Source of the DNA: a candidate division KSB1 bacterium
Lineage (GTDB): Bacteria; Zhuqueibacterota; Zhuqueibacteria; Residuimicrobiales; Krinioviventaceae
Assembly (NCBI GenBank): GCA_034521575.1
Contig: JAXHMJ010000002.1
Span: 751,692 to 815,691, forward strand
DNA: 64,000 bases
Reading direction: 5' to 3'
Shown here: positions 36,486-46,295 of the stretch, one piece after another
How positions within the stretch are numbered: position 1 is the stretch's first letter
Layout of the letters: each line of letters starts with the position of its first letter
Translations under genes and position numbers: made by a program
The notes under the pieces: model-generated
What the model saw: only the letters and a program-made list of their open reading frames with translations
Databases searched by the model: none
Told to the model about the DNA's origin: nothing

Positions 36486-37836
36486 TCACTTTTGCTGTCT
36501 CGGGTTCTTTTGTCGAAATATGAGAAAAACGGGAATTCCTGCAAGGACAGTTACAAGAGCTAACCCTGACTCGAGCGGCCGCTGCAGAAATGCAAAAATC
36601 AGAATCACCAGACTAACTGTCAGATAAATCGCAGGCACCACCGGAAAGCCGGAAATTCTGAGCTGGGGTTTACAGCGCCGTCGCAGTTTAAACAATCCAA
36701 ACACTGCAAACAGGGGAAACACACCCAGGGCAAACCCCATAAAAGTGAGAATCTGATCAAATGTACCCGAAAGTACAAGTGCAGAGGCGATCAATCCCTG
36801 CAGTATAATCGCCCGAACCGGTACTTTATGCCGGGCATGTACTTTTGCGAGACTCTTGAAAAACACACCGTCTCTGGCCATGGCATAATATACTCGCGGT
36901 CCCAGAATAATAAAAGCGCTGAGTGAAGAAAACAATGCAAATGCAATCAGAACGGACAATGCGGCATCCCAGCTGCTGCCAAAAGCACGTTCGACAGCAA
37001 GTCCGCCAATGGACACATACACCCTGCATATCCAGCGGCGGCACAGCATAAACAAAAAACAGGTTGAGGGCAAAATAAAGCAGGATAACAATACCTGTAC
37101 CCAACAGCAATGAGAGCGGCAGGTTTTTTTGAGGGCGCTTGATTTCCGAACCCACATAAGTGGCGGCATTCCAGCCGCTATAGGCAAACATAATCCACAT
37201 CAGAGAGAGGCCGATATTTTTGAATGCATTCACATCAAAAACAAATTCACGGTCCCGGTAAAAATGCTGGTAACTGCCGTTCCCGAGTGTAAAACCACTG
37301 ACAATCAATCCTGCAATAATTGCTATTTTCAGTATAGTAAGCAGATTTTGCACATATGTTCCGGGTTTAATCCCTCGAGTATGCAGCGCCGTAAATAGAG
37401 CAATAACGGCAACGGACAAAGCTTTCTGTCCGGTTTGAACAGATATCTCAACGCCCCCCATTGACAAGGCGGAAACATCAAAAGCCCGGAACAAATACTT
37501 TCCAACGCCTATAGCGGATGCTGCGATGGGCGCGGAAAATCCCGCGATCAGTGATGTCCAGCCGCTCAAAAATCCCAGACTGGGATGATACAGTTGTGTA
37601 AGGAATGAATACTCGCCGCCGGCCTGCGGGAATGCGGCGCCGAGCTCGCTGTAGCTCAGCGCACCGCATAATGCCACCGCGCCTCCGACCACCCAGAGAA
37701 CCAGCATAATCCGCGGATCACGCAGGTTCTGCATAAGCAGTCCGGATGTGGTAAATATTCCCGCTCCAATCATATTCGCCACAACGATATTGATGAGCGG
37801 AAACAGGGAAAGTTTGCGTTCCAGCGGATTATTCAT
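36486..37836 (-). CDS. APC-family amino acid permease (one frameshift)
   Basis: About 450 residues and 12 hydrophobic segments. The N-terminal half has the APC hallmark VANMIGAGIFTTSGLLMQ and FPQAGGEYSFLTQLYHP; the second half has SSLSAFIILGPRVYYAMARDG and RAIILQGLIASALVLSG. The two halves change frame near 37022, where one extra base in CAGGGTGTATGTGTCC separates QGV from VSIGGLAVERAFG. The longest frame extends to 37920; I use MNNPLERKLSLF at 37836. Substrate is not predictable from sequence. Confidence 0.88.
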
Positions 37837-38018
37837 TCGTGTCTTTGAGTGATCCTGCATTGCCAAATAAACGCATCGTTTGCTGTATGAAAAATAGACC
37901 GTATGCTCAGGTCTGTCCATTTATGTATTAAACAATAAAAAAGTTTTGATTATTTGAAATAATCACAAGAGATTAACATAAAGCAAGCACAACACCCCTT
38001 AAACGAATAACCCCGGTT

Positions 38019-38052
38019 AAAAAAGCCGGCTCTCAATTAAAAGCCGGCTTTT
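38019..38052 (-). terminator. Strong intrinsic terminator after htpG
   Basis: AAAAGCCGGC and GCCGGCTTTT arms separated by about 12 bases, followed on the minus strand by TTTTTT. The symmetric A/T flanks allow function in both directions, but it lies 15 bases after the htpG stop and upstream of the permease start, so htpG is the likely client. Confidence 0.9.
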
Positions 38053-38066
38053 GACTGAAAATAGTT

Positions 38067-39974
38067 TTATTTCTCTTCTGATCCGGGTTGCTGATTGTAT
38101 AAATCCAGACTCTGCGAAATCATATTCTGAATGCTGTCAGCCATACTCTGAGGATCATTGATGCTTCCGTCCAGCAGCGAGACACTGTTGAACAGGTTCT
38201 CAACCGCAACATTCAGAACCGGATCTTTGGCATTTTTTTGATAAATTGCTAAAAGATTATGTATCAGCGGATGCTTTTTGTTGATTTCCATCGTTTTGGG
38301 TTTTGTGGAATTATCCTGTGTATAGATTTTCATCATTTTTTCCATTTGGGATGACATAGCGTCGCTGCGCAGTACTGCGGGGCTGTCGACCAGGCGTTCG
38401 GAGATTTTGACATCCTCAACCCGGTCACCGAGAATATCTTTAATCCGGCGCGCCAATTTATCAAGATCGGATTGTGACGCTTTCAGTCCCTCGGGTTCCG
38501 GCTTTGTTTCAAGGTCCGGCAGCTTTTCCAGTTTGGTCATATCCACTGTGTCTGCGGATACGATCTGCTTTCCTTTATATTCAAAAAGACCGGGTAATGC
38601 GAACTCGTCGATAGGATCGTAGCAGTACAACACCTCTACATCCTTGGCTTTGAATATTTCCAGATTCGGATTGCTGTTCAAAGTTTTGTAATCCGGCCCG
38701 GAGAGATAATAAATCTCTTCCTGATTTTCAGGCATGCGCTCAATATAGGTATCCAATGAAACCAGATCTTCCGGGGTTTCGCAAGCCGAGGAATTGAATC
38801 GAAATAGCGATGCCACTTTGTCTTTGTTGGCGTAATCGTTATAGCCTTCTTTGAAAATACGTCCGTGCTGTCTCCAGAATGTGGTGTACGTCTCCGGCTC
38901 TTTGTCGGCAAGATTCTGTAGATGTGCCAGGAATTTGCTGACCACTGTGTTTTTGATCTTGATCATATGTGCATTTTCCTGAAGGGTTTCCCTCGAGATA
39001 TTCAACGGCAGATCATCGCTTTCGATCACACCGCGCAGAAAACGCAGATAATTGGGTAAAATATCCGAATTATGCGGATCCACCAGTACCCGGCGCACAA
39101 ACAGCTGAATACCTTCGTCTTCGGCTTCAAACCCCATAAACTCGAGATTGGTCTTGGGAACAAAGAACAGGGTATGAAACTGAAGCGGAACATCAGCCGA
39201 AAAATGCATCCAGGTCAAGGCATCTTCCTGTTTGTGTGAGATAAATTTATAAAACTCATTGTACTGCTCGGTTTTGATATTCGACTTGGGTTCTCTCCAT
39301 ATGGCGCTCACTGTATTGACCTGTTCACCATTTACTTTGATAGAGAATGGAATGAAATTAGAATATTTTTCGATTATACTTTTGACACTGGATTCTTCAG
39401 CAAAATCTTTGGCATCTTCCCGCAGTTGCAGCACAACAGTCGTTCCACGCTTCATATCGTGGGGACCCTCTTCGATCTCAAATTTTCCAGTCCCATCACT
39501 GATCCATGTCCACGACGGAGTCCCGGGCTCGGCTGATTTGGTATGCACCTTGACGGTCTCAGCAGCCATGAACACCGAGTAGAAACCGACACCAAATCGA
39601 CCAATCAGGCTGATATCTTCTTTGTTCTGAGCGGCCTGTTTGATAAATTCAGTGGTGCCGGATCGGGCAATGGTGCCGAGGTTTTCCACCAGTTCGTCAT
39701 GAGTCATGCCGATTCCTGTATCGGATAGTTTCAGCTGATTTTTGTCTTTATCCAGTTCAATATTGATCTCAAATGACAGCTCACTGTCTGCCATTTCTTC
39801 ATTCTTGACACTTTTAAACCGCGCTTTATCAAGGGCGTCCGTTGCATTGGATATCAATTCCCGGATAAACACATCCCGGTGTGTATAGAGTGAATGGGAT
39901 AAAATATCCAAAAGCTGTCGAACTTCCGCCTGAAATTCAAAAGATTGTTTTCCCGTCTGTGTTTCCTGGGTCAT
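38067..39974 (-). CDS. htpG: Chaperone protein HtpG (Hsp90)
   Basis: 635 residues. N-terminal GHKL ATPase motifs: ELISNATDALDK, LSDTGIGMTHDELVENLG, GRFGVGFYSVFM; middle domain with the catalytic arginine region LPLNISRETLQEN; C-terminal dimerisation domain. A cytosolic ATP-dependent chaperone. AGGAGG is six bases before the ATG. It is a single-gene unit with its own terminator; no CIRCE-like element was seen upstream. Confidence 0.97.
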   Translation of the reverse strand: MTQETQTGKQSFEFQAEVRQLLDILSHSLYTHRDVFIRELISNATDALDKARFKSVKNEEMADSELSFEINIELDKDKNQLKLSDTGIGMTHDELVENLGTIARSGTTEFIKQAAQNKEDISLIGRFGVGFYSVFMAAETVKVHTKSAEPGTPSWTWISDGTGKFEIEEGPHDMKRGTTVVLQLREDAKDFAEESSVKSIIEKYSNFIPFSIKVNGEQVNTVSAIWREPKSNIKTEQYNEFYKFISHKQEDALTWMHFSADVPLQFHTLFFVPKTNLEFMGFEAEDEGIQLFVRRVLVDPHNSDILPNYLRFLRGVIESDDLPLNISRETLQENAHMIKIKNTVVSKFLAHLQNLADKEPETYTTFWRQHGRIFKEGYNDYANKDKVASLFRFNSSACETPEDLVSLDTYIERMPENQEEIYYLSGPDYKTLNSNPNLEIFKAKDVEVLYCYDPIDEFALPGLFEYKGKQIVSADTVDMTKLEKLPDLETKPEPEGLKASQSDLDKLARRIKDILGDRVEDVKISERLVDSPAVLRSDAMSSQMEKMMKIYTQDNSTKPKTMEINKKHPLIHNLLAIYQKNAKDPVLNVAVENLFNSVSLLDGSINDPQSMADSIQNMISQSLDLYNQQPGSEEK

Positions 39975-40147
39975 TTTGTCCTCCTGATTAATTCAAAACT
40001 ATGCATTTTCTTAGAATCTGTTGCAAATTCCATGCAATCATATTTTAGTTGAATATTAAATTGATTTTATTTAACTTATAATATAATGAACTGAAATACT
40101 GAGCCTGTCAGACTGACAGACAATTTGTCATTCATTCGGAACATGTC

Positions 40148-41060
40148 ATGCCAAGAGACAATATGTCAACCTTTAAATCCGACTCGATATTGTTGCTCAC
40201 TGCTGCAGTGTGGGGATTTGCCTTTGCCTTTCAGCGTCAGGGTATGGATCATATCGGCCCCTTTTTATACAACGGACTGCGGTTTGCCCTGGGATGTCTG
40301 GCACTTTACCCGTTCACACGCTTTCGCAAATACCGGGCGACGTTTTCCTGGAAATACGTAATTGCCGGGATTATTTCAGGCGCTGCGCTGTTTATTGCTT
40401 CCTCTTTGCAGCAGATCGGATTGGTATATACCACGGCCGGGCAATGCGGGATTTATAACCGGACTTTACGTGATCCTGGTTCCGTTTTTTGGACTTTTTT
40501 TGCGCCATCAAATCAGCCGGCACAACTGGATTGGCGCAATTCTGGCCGTGGCGGGACTTTACTTTCTTTCCATACACGGCAAATTTACAGTACAGCGCGG
40601 CGATGTCTATGTGTTTTTGTCTGCATTTTTTTATGCGATACATGTGCATATCATCGGACATTTGGCAGGACGTATACGATCCGGTCAACTCGCATTTATA
40701 CAATACGGCGCGTGTGCGATATTCAGCATGATTGTGGCTGTTTTTGCTGAACCGATCGAATGGCATGCTGTGAGCATGGCTGCGGTCCCGATATTGTATG
40801 GCGGTTTATTTTCGGTAGGCATTGCATACAGTTTACAGATTATTGGACAAAAATACGCACCGCCATCGCATGCGGTGATCTTTCTAAGCATGGAATCCGT
40901 GTTTGCGGTTGTCGGCGGCTGGTTGCTGCTGAGTGAGCAAATGCCGCTGCGCGGTCTTTTCGGGTGCGGTTTAATGTTCACCGGAATGCTGATCTCACAA
41001 CTGGGACAGCAAAAACAGCGCAGACGCGAACGCAATTCAGCAAAGTCAGCGCATAATTGA
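40148..41060 (+). CDS. EamA/DMT-family transporter (one homopolymer frameshift)
   Basis: About 304 residues with ten hydrophobic helices in two EamA repeats (LLLTAAVWGFAFAFQRQGMDHIGPFLYNGLRFALG in key residues; GDVYVFLSAFFYAIHVHIIG). The frame breaks in YTTAG-NAGFITGLYVILVPF: GGG at 40439-40441 should be GG, which reunites the two halves. Family members export metabolites such as amino acids. The tail overlaps the converging downstream gene by 83 bases. A second ATG at 40163 is an alternative start. Confidence 0.88.
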
Positions 41061-41505
41061 TCCAGTCGAATGCGAAAAGAAAACTGCCCTGGATCATGAC
41101 GCCCACACCACTGCCTATTACCCTTTCATTTTTACCGTTGCGATACAGCGCATATCCGACCCCGATATAGACAACATCCAGCAATCCATTGATCCATAAC
41201 GCCTGGCGAAAATTTATCGTTTTTTGCTGGGGACTCAAACGCAATCGGTCATTCACATTACCGGATTTACCCCAGAATGCGATACCTGAATCAATCGCTC
41301 CCCATGCGATATTTTGAATGCCCGCGTACTGTACTCTGGCATTGCCGCTGAACAGCATTCCTGTACCGGTTGCGATGGACAATGCGCCCCAACCCAGCAG
41401 CGCATTCATGGCTCGGTCTGAATGATCAAAGGGATCATACGCTTGTGAATATGCAGGTAATCCTGTAAAAAAACACAGAATAATAAAACATGATAAGAAA
41501 CGCAC
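40978..41505 (-). CDS. Small membrane protein of unknown function
   Basis: 175 residues with a signal peptide (FIILCFFTGLPAYSQ) and at least three further hydrophobic segments (ALSIATGTGMLFSG; LWINGLLDVVYIGVGYALY; GVGVMIQGSFLFAFDWIN). The pattern 'WGAIDSGIAFWG' plus alternating helices resembles a small DUF family common in Bacteroidota (DUF6992-like), which I recall but cannot check. The last residues overlap the EamA gene, so the true stop may be earlier if there is an error here. Confidence 0.6.
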   Translation of the reverse strand: MRFLSCFIILCFFTGLPAYSQAYDPFDHSDRAMNALLGWGALSIATGTGMLFSGNARVQYAGIQNIAWGAIDSGIAFWGKSGNVNDRLRLSPQQKTINFRQALWINGLLDVVYIGVGYALYRNGKNERVIGSGVGVMIQGSFLFAFDWINYALTLLNCVRVCAVFAVPVVRSAFR

Positions 41506-41523
41506 ATGACCTCCCGTTTTTAA

Positions 41524-42524
41524 TTAGGAACGTTTTATATTCAAAAACGCTTCCCATTCGCTGATCATTTTATCTGTCAGTGAATCAAACTGTTCATCAA
41601 GAACCTGGGCCTGGGGCGTATTCAAGTAATAGTCCACAATTTCCCGGGCGCCCTGTGCAAATGGAATTTCGGCACCAAAACCGGGGACCAGTGATTTGAT
41701 TTTCGAATTGTCCGGGATCATACTGCAGCTCTTATCACCCAGGAGTCCGGCACCGAGTTCCGAATCATAAGCATTAATTAGATGAGACGGCAAATAAACG
41801 CCATTCAGATCAACATCGGCTGCCTCGGCTATAGTCTGATAGATCTGGTTCCAGGACAGGAGCTCATCTGAGGTAATATGCACGGTTTCACCTACAGCTG
41901 GTTCAAGGCCCAAAAGTCCGTTAAAGCCTTTGGCGAAATCTTTATGATGCGTTAAAATCCAGACTGACTCACCCCGGTCGTGTATGAACACCTTTTTGTT
42001 CTGAAGCATACGCGCAAAGGTGGTGTATTTTCCAATGATGGGCAGCATTTTGCGGTTATAGGTATGTGACGGACGAACTATTGTGACTGGAAACTTGTTC
42101 TGTTCGCAGCGGCGGTTCAAAAACCTTTCGCAATCGGCTTTATTACGAGAATACTGCCAAAACGGATTGTCCAGCGGTGTGTCTTCTGTAATCGGAAACT
42201 GCATCGCCGGTGTCTGATACGCCGAAGCAGAACTAATAAAAATATACTGTCCGACTCTGCCGCCGAAAACCTCATAGTCTTGTTTGACATGTTGCGGAGT
42301 AAAAGCGATCCAGTTGACCACCACATCAAAGGTATGAGCTTTGACTATGCTTTCCACCTGATTTCGGTTGCGAATATCACCAGTGAGTAAATGCGGGGCA
42401 GGCTTTAAATCAATTTCAGTTTCGCCGCGGTTAAACCAATAGAGTTCAATATCCGGATTTTTCAATGCCAATTCACTGCACGCTGAACTGATCACCCGGA
42501 ACCACCGATAAATAGTACTTTCAT
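41524..42524 (-). CDS. NAD-dependent epimerase/dehydratase (one homopolymer frameshift)
   Basis: About 333 residues, extended SDR fold. The Rossmann start MKVLFIGGSG (ATG at 42524) is one frame away from the body ISSACSELALKNP; expanding CCC at 42495-42497 by one base restores MKVLFIGGSG-V-ISSACSEL. Further motifs are DVVVNWIAFT, FISSASAYQ and the catalytic pair YSRNKADCE. Substrate unknown; the sugar-nucleotide epimerase assignment rests on fold only. Its upstream region contains the Rex operators facing the opposite gene. Confidence 0.85.
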
Positions 42525-42685
42525 TGTTTGCCTTTTTTTTAAAGTTAACAGTTTAAGCCATAAAATTCAATAATTTTTATTTGACCGATAGCACCGGTAC
42601 AACGTCAACTCTTATACTGTGCTTTGACTGTCTTTTGAACCCTGAAAATGAAGCCGGTTTGGCGGCATCTAAAAAGGACGCATTA

Positions 42686-42701
42686 TGTGATTTATTTCAC
42701 A
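42686..42701. promoter_or_regulatory. Rex-type operator 1
   Basis: TGTGATTTATTTCACA is an inverted repeat of the TTGTGAA-n4-TTCACAA kind recognised by the Rex redox repressor. It lies 49 bases upstream of the rex -35 box, so it may assist repression by looping or act on another promoter. Confidence 0.7.
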
Positions 42702-42749
42702 GAAATTTACTTTGTTACTATTTTTGGTTGTTTATTTATATTATTTCCC

Positions 42750-42778
42750 TTGACAAAAAGCCTTAATTGACGTATATT
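42750..42778 (+). promoter_or_regulatory. Consensus promoter of the rex-serC-serA operon
   Basis: TTGACA (42750-42755), 17-base spacer, TATATT (42773-42778). It is the same hexamer pair as at the csp promoter. The second Rex operator begins at the next base, so repressor would cover the start site. Confidence 0.88.
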
Positions 42779-42794
42779 TGTGATATAATTCACA
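42779..42794. promoter_or_regulatory. Rex-type operator 2 at the transcription start
   Basis: TGTGATATAATTCACA, immediately after the -10 box, has the same half-sites (TGTGA/TCACA) as operator 1 with a 6-base spacer. Position argues for NADH/NAD-controlled autorepression of rex and its downstream genes. Confidence 0.78.
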
Positions 42795-42821
42795 GTTAAG
42801 CCATGAAAGGATATTAACTCT

Positions 42822-43448
42822 GTGCACAGATTACCCAAACCAACACTTTCACGTCTTTGTCAGCTGCACCGGGTTCTGAAGACCCTGGAACAACAGGATA
42901 TCTCACGCATCTCCTCTTTTCAGCTGGCGGATCGACTCGGCGTGGGATCGCATAGTATCCGTAAAGACATCAGTCATTTGGATGAAAAAGGCAGCGGAGG
43001 CGGCGGTTATGATGTCAAGCAGCTTGCCGCCGTCATAGCAGACAAGCTGGGACTGGCACAGATGCGTAATATGTGCATTGTCGGCCTGGGCAAACTCGGC
43101 CGCGCTCTTCTCAATCTCAACTATCAACCGGATACCTATAATCTTGTAGCCGGATTTGATTCCAATACCAACAGGGTTGAGACAATACGTACTCATATTC
43201 CGGTCTATCCCGCTTATAATATCCCGGAGATTATTCCTCAGCTGAATATAGAAATCGCAATGCTGACGGTGCCGACAGAAGCTGCTCAGGACATGACCGA
43301 CACATTGATTAATGCGGGCATACGCGGGATACTGAATTTCACACAGCGTATAATTACTATCCCGGACAAGCCTGTTTTTATAAGCAATATAGATATTATG
43401 ACAGAACTTTCCATCCTATCATCGTTTATCACCCTAAAAAGTCAATAA
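42822..43448 (+). CDS. rex: Redox-sensing transcriptional repressor Rex
   Basis: 208 residues from a GTG. N-terminal winged-helix (about 8-60) with LADRLGVGSHSIRKDISHLDEKG (recognition helix RKDIS), then an NAD(H)-binding Rossmann fold with GLGKLGRAL at 88-95 and the domain-swapped C-terminal helix. Rex leaves its operator when NADH rises. Two matching operators lie upstream, indicating self-regulation. Unusually, serC and serA follow at 17 and 9 bp, suggesting that serine synthesis is part of its regulon. Confidence 0.94.
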   Translation: MHRLPKPTLSRLCQLHRVLKTLEQQDISRISSFQLADRLGVGSHSIRKDISHLDEKGSGGGGYDVKQLAAVIADKLGLAQMRNMCIVGLGKLGRALLNLNYQPDTYNLVAGFDSNTNRVETIRTHIPVYPAYNIPEIIPQLNIEIAMLTVPTEAAQDMTDTLINAGIRGILNFTQRIITIPDKPVFISNIDIMTELSILSSFITLKSQ

Positions 43449-43464
43449 AAAAAGGAGACAGAAT

Positions 43465-44547
43465 ATGACACGAGTTTATAATTTTTCCGCGGGTCCTGCA
43501 ACCCTGCCCGAATCGGTGCTCAAAAAAGCAGCAGATGAAATGCTGGATTACAACGGAACCGGCATGTCTGTGATGGAGATGAGCCACCGATCAAAAGCAT
43601 TTGATGATATTATTAAATCCGCTGAAGCTGTTTTGAGAGAGCTTTTAAACATCCCGGATAATTATCATGTCCTTTTTCTTCAGGGCGGAGCCTCGACCCA
43701 GTTTGCCATGGTTCCGATGAATATTATGACGAAAAACGGCAAAGCAGATTATGTGCATACCGGCGCCTGGTCAAAAAAAGCCATACCGGAAGCCGAACGA
43801 TTTGGTACTGTCAATATTATTGCATCATCCGAAGATAAAAACTATACTTATATTCCTGAGTTGAATCCGGCCTCCTTTACCAAAGACGCCGATTATTTTT
43901 ATATCGTCACCAACAATACCATCTATGGAACACGTTACACACAAATTCCTGACACAGGTAATGTTCCGATTGTGGCTGATATGTCATCTAATATCTTGTC
44001 TGAAGAAATAGATGTCAACAAATTCGGGATTATCTTTGCAGGCGCGCAAAAAAATATAGGACCGGCCGGTGTGACCATCATCATCATCCGTGATGATCTG
44101 GTTGGAAATGCCCCGGATACTTTACCTACAATGCTGAATTACAAAACACATGTATCCAAAGACTCTCTGTTCAACACCCCTCCCTGCTATAATATTTATA
44201 TCGCAAAACTGGTGTTTGACTGGCTGAAAAACAACGGCGGCATCAAAGCCATGCAGGCACAAAATGAAGAGAAAGCAGCGCTTTTATATGATTATCTGGA
44301 TCAATCCGATTTTTTCAAGGGAACAGCCGAGAAAAAAGACCGTTCTTTGATGAATGTACCGTTTGTATCGCCTGATGCGGATTTGGATAAACAATTTATC
44401 GCCGAGGCTGAAGAGCAGGGGTTAAAGACTTTAAAAGGCCATCGGAGCGTAGGCGGTATGCGCGCCAGCATTTACAACGCCATGCCCGTTGACGGTGTTA
44501 AAAAACTTGTCGGATTTATGAAAAATTTTGAACAAACACACAAATAG
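43465..44547 (+). CDS. serC: Phosphoserine aminotransferase
   Basis: 360 residues, PLP-dependent class V. Landmarks: YNFSAGPATLPESVL, SHRSKAFDDII, LFLQGGASTQFAMVPMN, the PLP lysine in FAGAQKNIGPAG, TPPCYNIYI and GHRSVGGMRASIYNAM. It converts 3-phosphohydroxypyruvate to phosphoserine. A strong AAGGAGA site precedes the ATG. Between rex and serA. Confidence 0.96.
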   Translation: MTRVYNFSAGPATLPESVLKKAADEMLDYNGTGMSVMEMSHRSKAFDDIIKSAEAVLRELLNIPDNYHVLFLQGGASTQFAMVPMNIMTKNGKADYVHTGAWSKKAIPEAERFGTVNIIASSEDKNYTYIPELNPASFTKDADYFYIVTNNTIYGTRYTQIPDTGNVPIVADMSSNILSEEIDVNKFGIIFAGAQKNIGPAGVTIIIIRDDLVGNAPDTLPTMLNYKTHVSKDSLFNTPPCYNIYIAKLVFDWLKNNGGIKAMQAQNEEKAALLYDYLDQSDFFKGTAEKKDRSLMNVPFVSPDADLDKQFIAEAEEQGLKTLKGHRSVGGMRASIYNAMPVDGVKKLVGFMKNFEQTHK

Positions 44548-44556
44548 GAGATTTTT

Positions 44557-45729
44557 ATGTACAAGATAAAGACGTACAATAAAATTTCACCACGTGGTCT
44601 TGATTTGCTGCCCAGAGATCAGTATGAAGTGTCCAGTGAAACAGTTAATGCCGACGGATATATTCTGCGCAGTTATAAACTCCATGACGAGCCGTTCCCG
44701 GAGTCACTTTTGGCCATTGCTCGAGCCGGAGCTGGTGTTAACAATATACCTGTCGATGATTGTACAAAACGCGGCATCGTTGTATTTAACACCCCTGGAG
44801 CCAATGCAAATGGTGTAAAAGAGTTGGTTTTATGTTCATTGTTTCTGGCTTCCCGTAAAATTGTGCAGGGTGTTGACTGGGCCAAAACCCAGATCGGCGA
44901 AGGTGATCAAGTGCCGAAGCTCATCGAAAAAAACAAATCCCAATTTGCCGGCCCTGAAATCAAAGGCAAGAGGTTGGGTATAATCGGACTTGGCGCTATC
45001 GGAGTCAATGTTGCAAACGATGCTTATGATCTCGGGATGGATGTGATTGGGTTTGATCCGTTTTTGTCTGTGGACAGCGCCTGGGGTTTATCCCGTAATA
45101 TTCAAAGAGCTGTTTCCCTTGATGATCTGGTCTCGAAAGCTGATTACATCAGTATTCATGCGCCGTTGACGGATAAAACCCGTGGTATGTTTAATGCGGA
45201 AAAATTCTCGATCATGAAAAAAGGTGTACGAATTCTCAACTTTGCCCGCGGCGGTCTGGTGAATAATAATGACATAAAAAAGGCGCTGGATGACGGCATT
45301 GTGACCTGTTATGTCACGGATTTCCCTGATGAAGAACTGCTTAAACACGACAGTGTAATCGGCGTTCCACATCTGGGTGCATCCACACCCGAATCCGAAG
45401 ACAATTGTGCAATCATGGCTGCGACTCAGCTTGTAAATTACCTGGAATGCGGCAATGTGGTCAACAGTGTCAATTTTCCGGATTGTGAGATGCAGTTTAC
45501 CGGCGACATACGCCTTATTGTCATCAACCAAAACATTCCGGCTATGGTACAAAAGATCACCGGCGTACTGGCAGACCGCAACATTAATATTTCCAACATG
45601 CTGAACCGACATCAGGATGAATATGCATATAACATTATCGATATCGAAGGCAATTTTGATGAAAAGGCGATCGGTGAATTAAAAGCTATAGATGGTATTA
45701 TCGCCGCACGTGTTATCGAATGTAAATAA
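44557..45729 (+). CDS. serA: D-3-phosphoglycerate dehydrogenase with C-terminal ACT domain
   Basis: 390 residues. D-isomer 2-hydroxyacid dehydrogenase core with GLGAIGVNVANDAYDLG (NAD-binding), catalytic R in NFARGGLVNN, E in DFPDEELLKH and H in VPHLGAST, then an ACT domain (about 315-390, LIVINQNIPAMVQKITGVL) for serine feedback. It lacks the extra intervening domain of the longest SerA forms. Together with serC it makes the first two steps of serine synthesis; serB is not in the window. Confidence 0.95.
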   Translation: MYKIKTYNKISPRGLDLLPRDQYEVSSETVNADGYILRSYKLHDEPFPESLLAIARAGAGVNNIPVDDCTKRGIVVFNTPGANANGVKELVLCSLFLASRKIVQGVDWAKTQIGEGDQVPKLIEKNKSQFAGPEIKGKRLGIIGLGAIGVNVANDAYDLGMDVIGFDPFLSVDSAWGLSRNIQRAVSLDDLVSKADYISIHAPLTDKTRGMFNAEKFSIMKKGVRILNFARGGLVNNNDIKKALDDGIVTCYVTDFPDEELLKHDSVIGVPHLGASTPESEDNCAIMAATQLVNYLECGNVVNSVNFPDCEMQFTGDIRLIVINQNIPAMVQKITGVLADRNINISNMLNRHQDEYAYNIIDIEGNFDEKAIGELKAIDGIIAARVIECK

Positions 45730-45736
45730 ACCCTGC

Positions 45737-45767
45737 AAACCGGGTTTGTATTCTGAGCCCGGTTTTC
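45737..45767 (+). terminator. Intrinsic terminator after serA
   Basis: AAACCGGG pairs with CCCGGTTT around a 13-base loop and is followed by TTTTC, 8 bases after the serA stop. It ends the rex-serC-serA unit. Confidence 0.85.
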
Positions 45768-45841
45768 TCCAATGTCCTGCCGCATCTAATTTTAAAGACC
45801 TCCGCTCTCCTTTTAGGAATACAACCTTTTAAACAAATGTT

Positions 45842-45860
45842 CTAACTTTTAAAAAGTTAG
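45842..45860. promoter_or_regulatory. 9-bp perfect palindrome upstream of the redox cluster
   Basis: CTAACTTTT (45842-45850) and AAAAGTTAG (45852-45860) form a perfect inverted repeat with a single central A, 14 bases before the GTG of the haem lipoprotein. It may be an operator or, in RNA, a tight structure covering the ribosome-binding region (GAAAGGA). Confidence 0.5.
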
Positions 45861-45874
45861 AGAAAGGATAAACT

Positions 45875-46285
45875 GTGAGATATCGGTTCTTGCTTTTTCT
45901 TTTACTATTTATTGTGTCTGGATGTGAGCAAAATATTGTATCAGATTGCGATCGTGTTTCCGATAAAAGCCTGATCGGAAATAGAACAACATTTTCACAG
46001 ATCCAAGCATCTGTTTTTAATCCGAACTGTGTCTCCTGCCATTCCGGCACCACACCGTCAGGAGGCTTGGATCTTTCAAATGATGTAGCATACAACAATC
46101 TTGTCAATGAGCCAGTCAATACTTCAGAGTATGTGCGCGTGCTTCCATTTGACAGCGACAGCAGTTACCTGTATCTGACCCTCGTCGGAGACAACGCACC
46201 TCTTATGCCTCCATCCGGGCCTTTGAGCGATGCCAAAATTGATTCTGTTGCCGCCTGGATTGATCGGGGCGCTCCAAATGATTAG
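45875..46285 (+). CDS. Lipoprotein with a cytochrome c-type haem motif
   Basis: 136 residues from a GTG. Lipobox IVSGC places the lipidated Cys at residue 17. A single CVSCH haem-binding site is at 52-56 and a possible axial Met in PLMPPSGPLSD near residue 112, followed by an AWIDRGAPND ending typical of planctomycete-type cytochrome c-like domains. It would be a membrane-anchored electron carrier. It starts a four-gene run with yceI, a barrel and another CxxCH protein. Confidence 0.82.
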   Translation: MRYRFLLFLLLFIVSGCEQNIVSDCDRVSDKSLIGNRTTFSQIQASVFNPNCVSCHSGTTPSGGLDLSNDVAYNNLVNEPVNTSEYVRVLPFDSDSSYLYLTLVGDNAPLMPPSGPLSDAKIDSVAAWIDRGAPND

Positions 46286-46295
46286 GAGGATAGAA

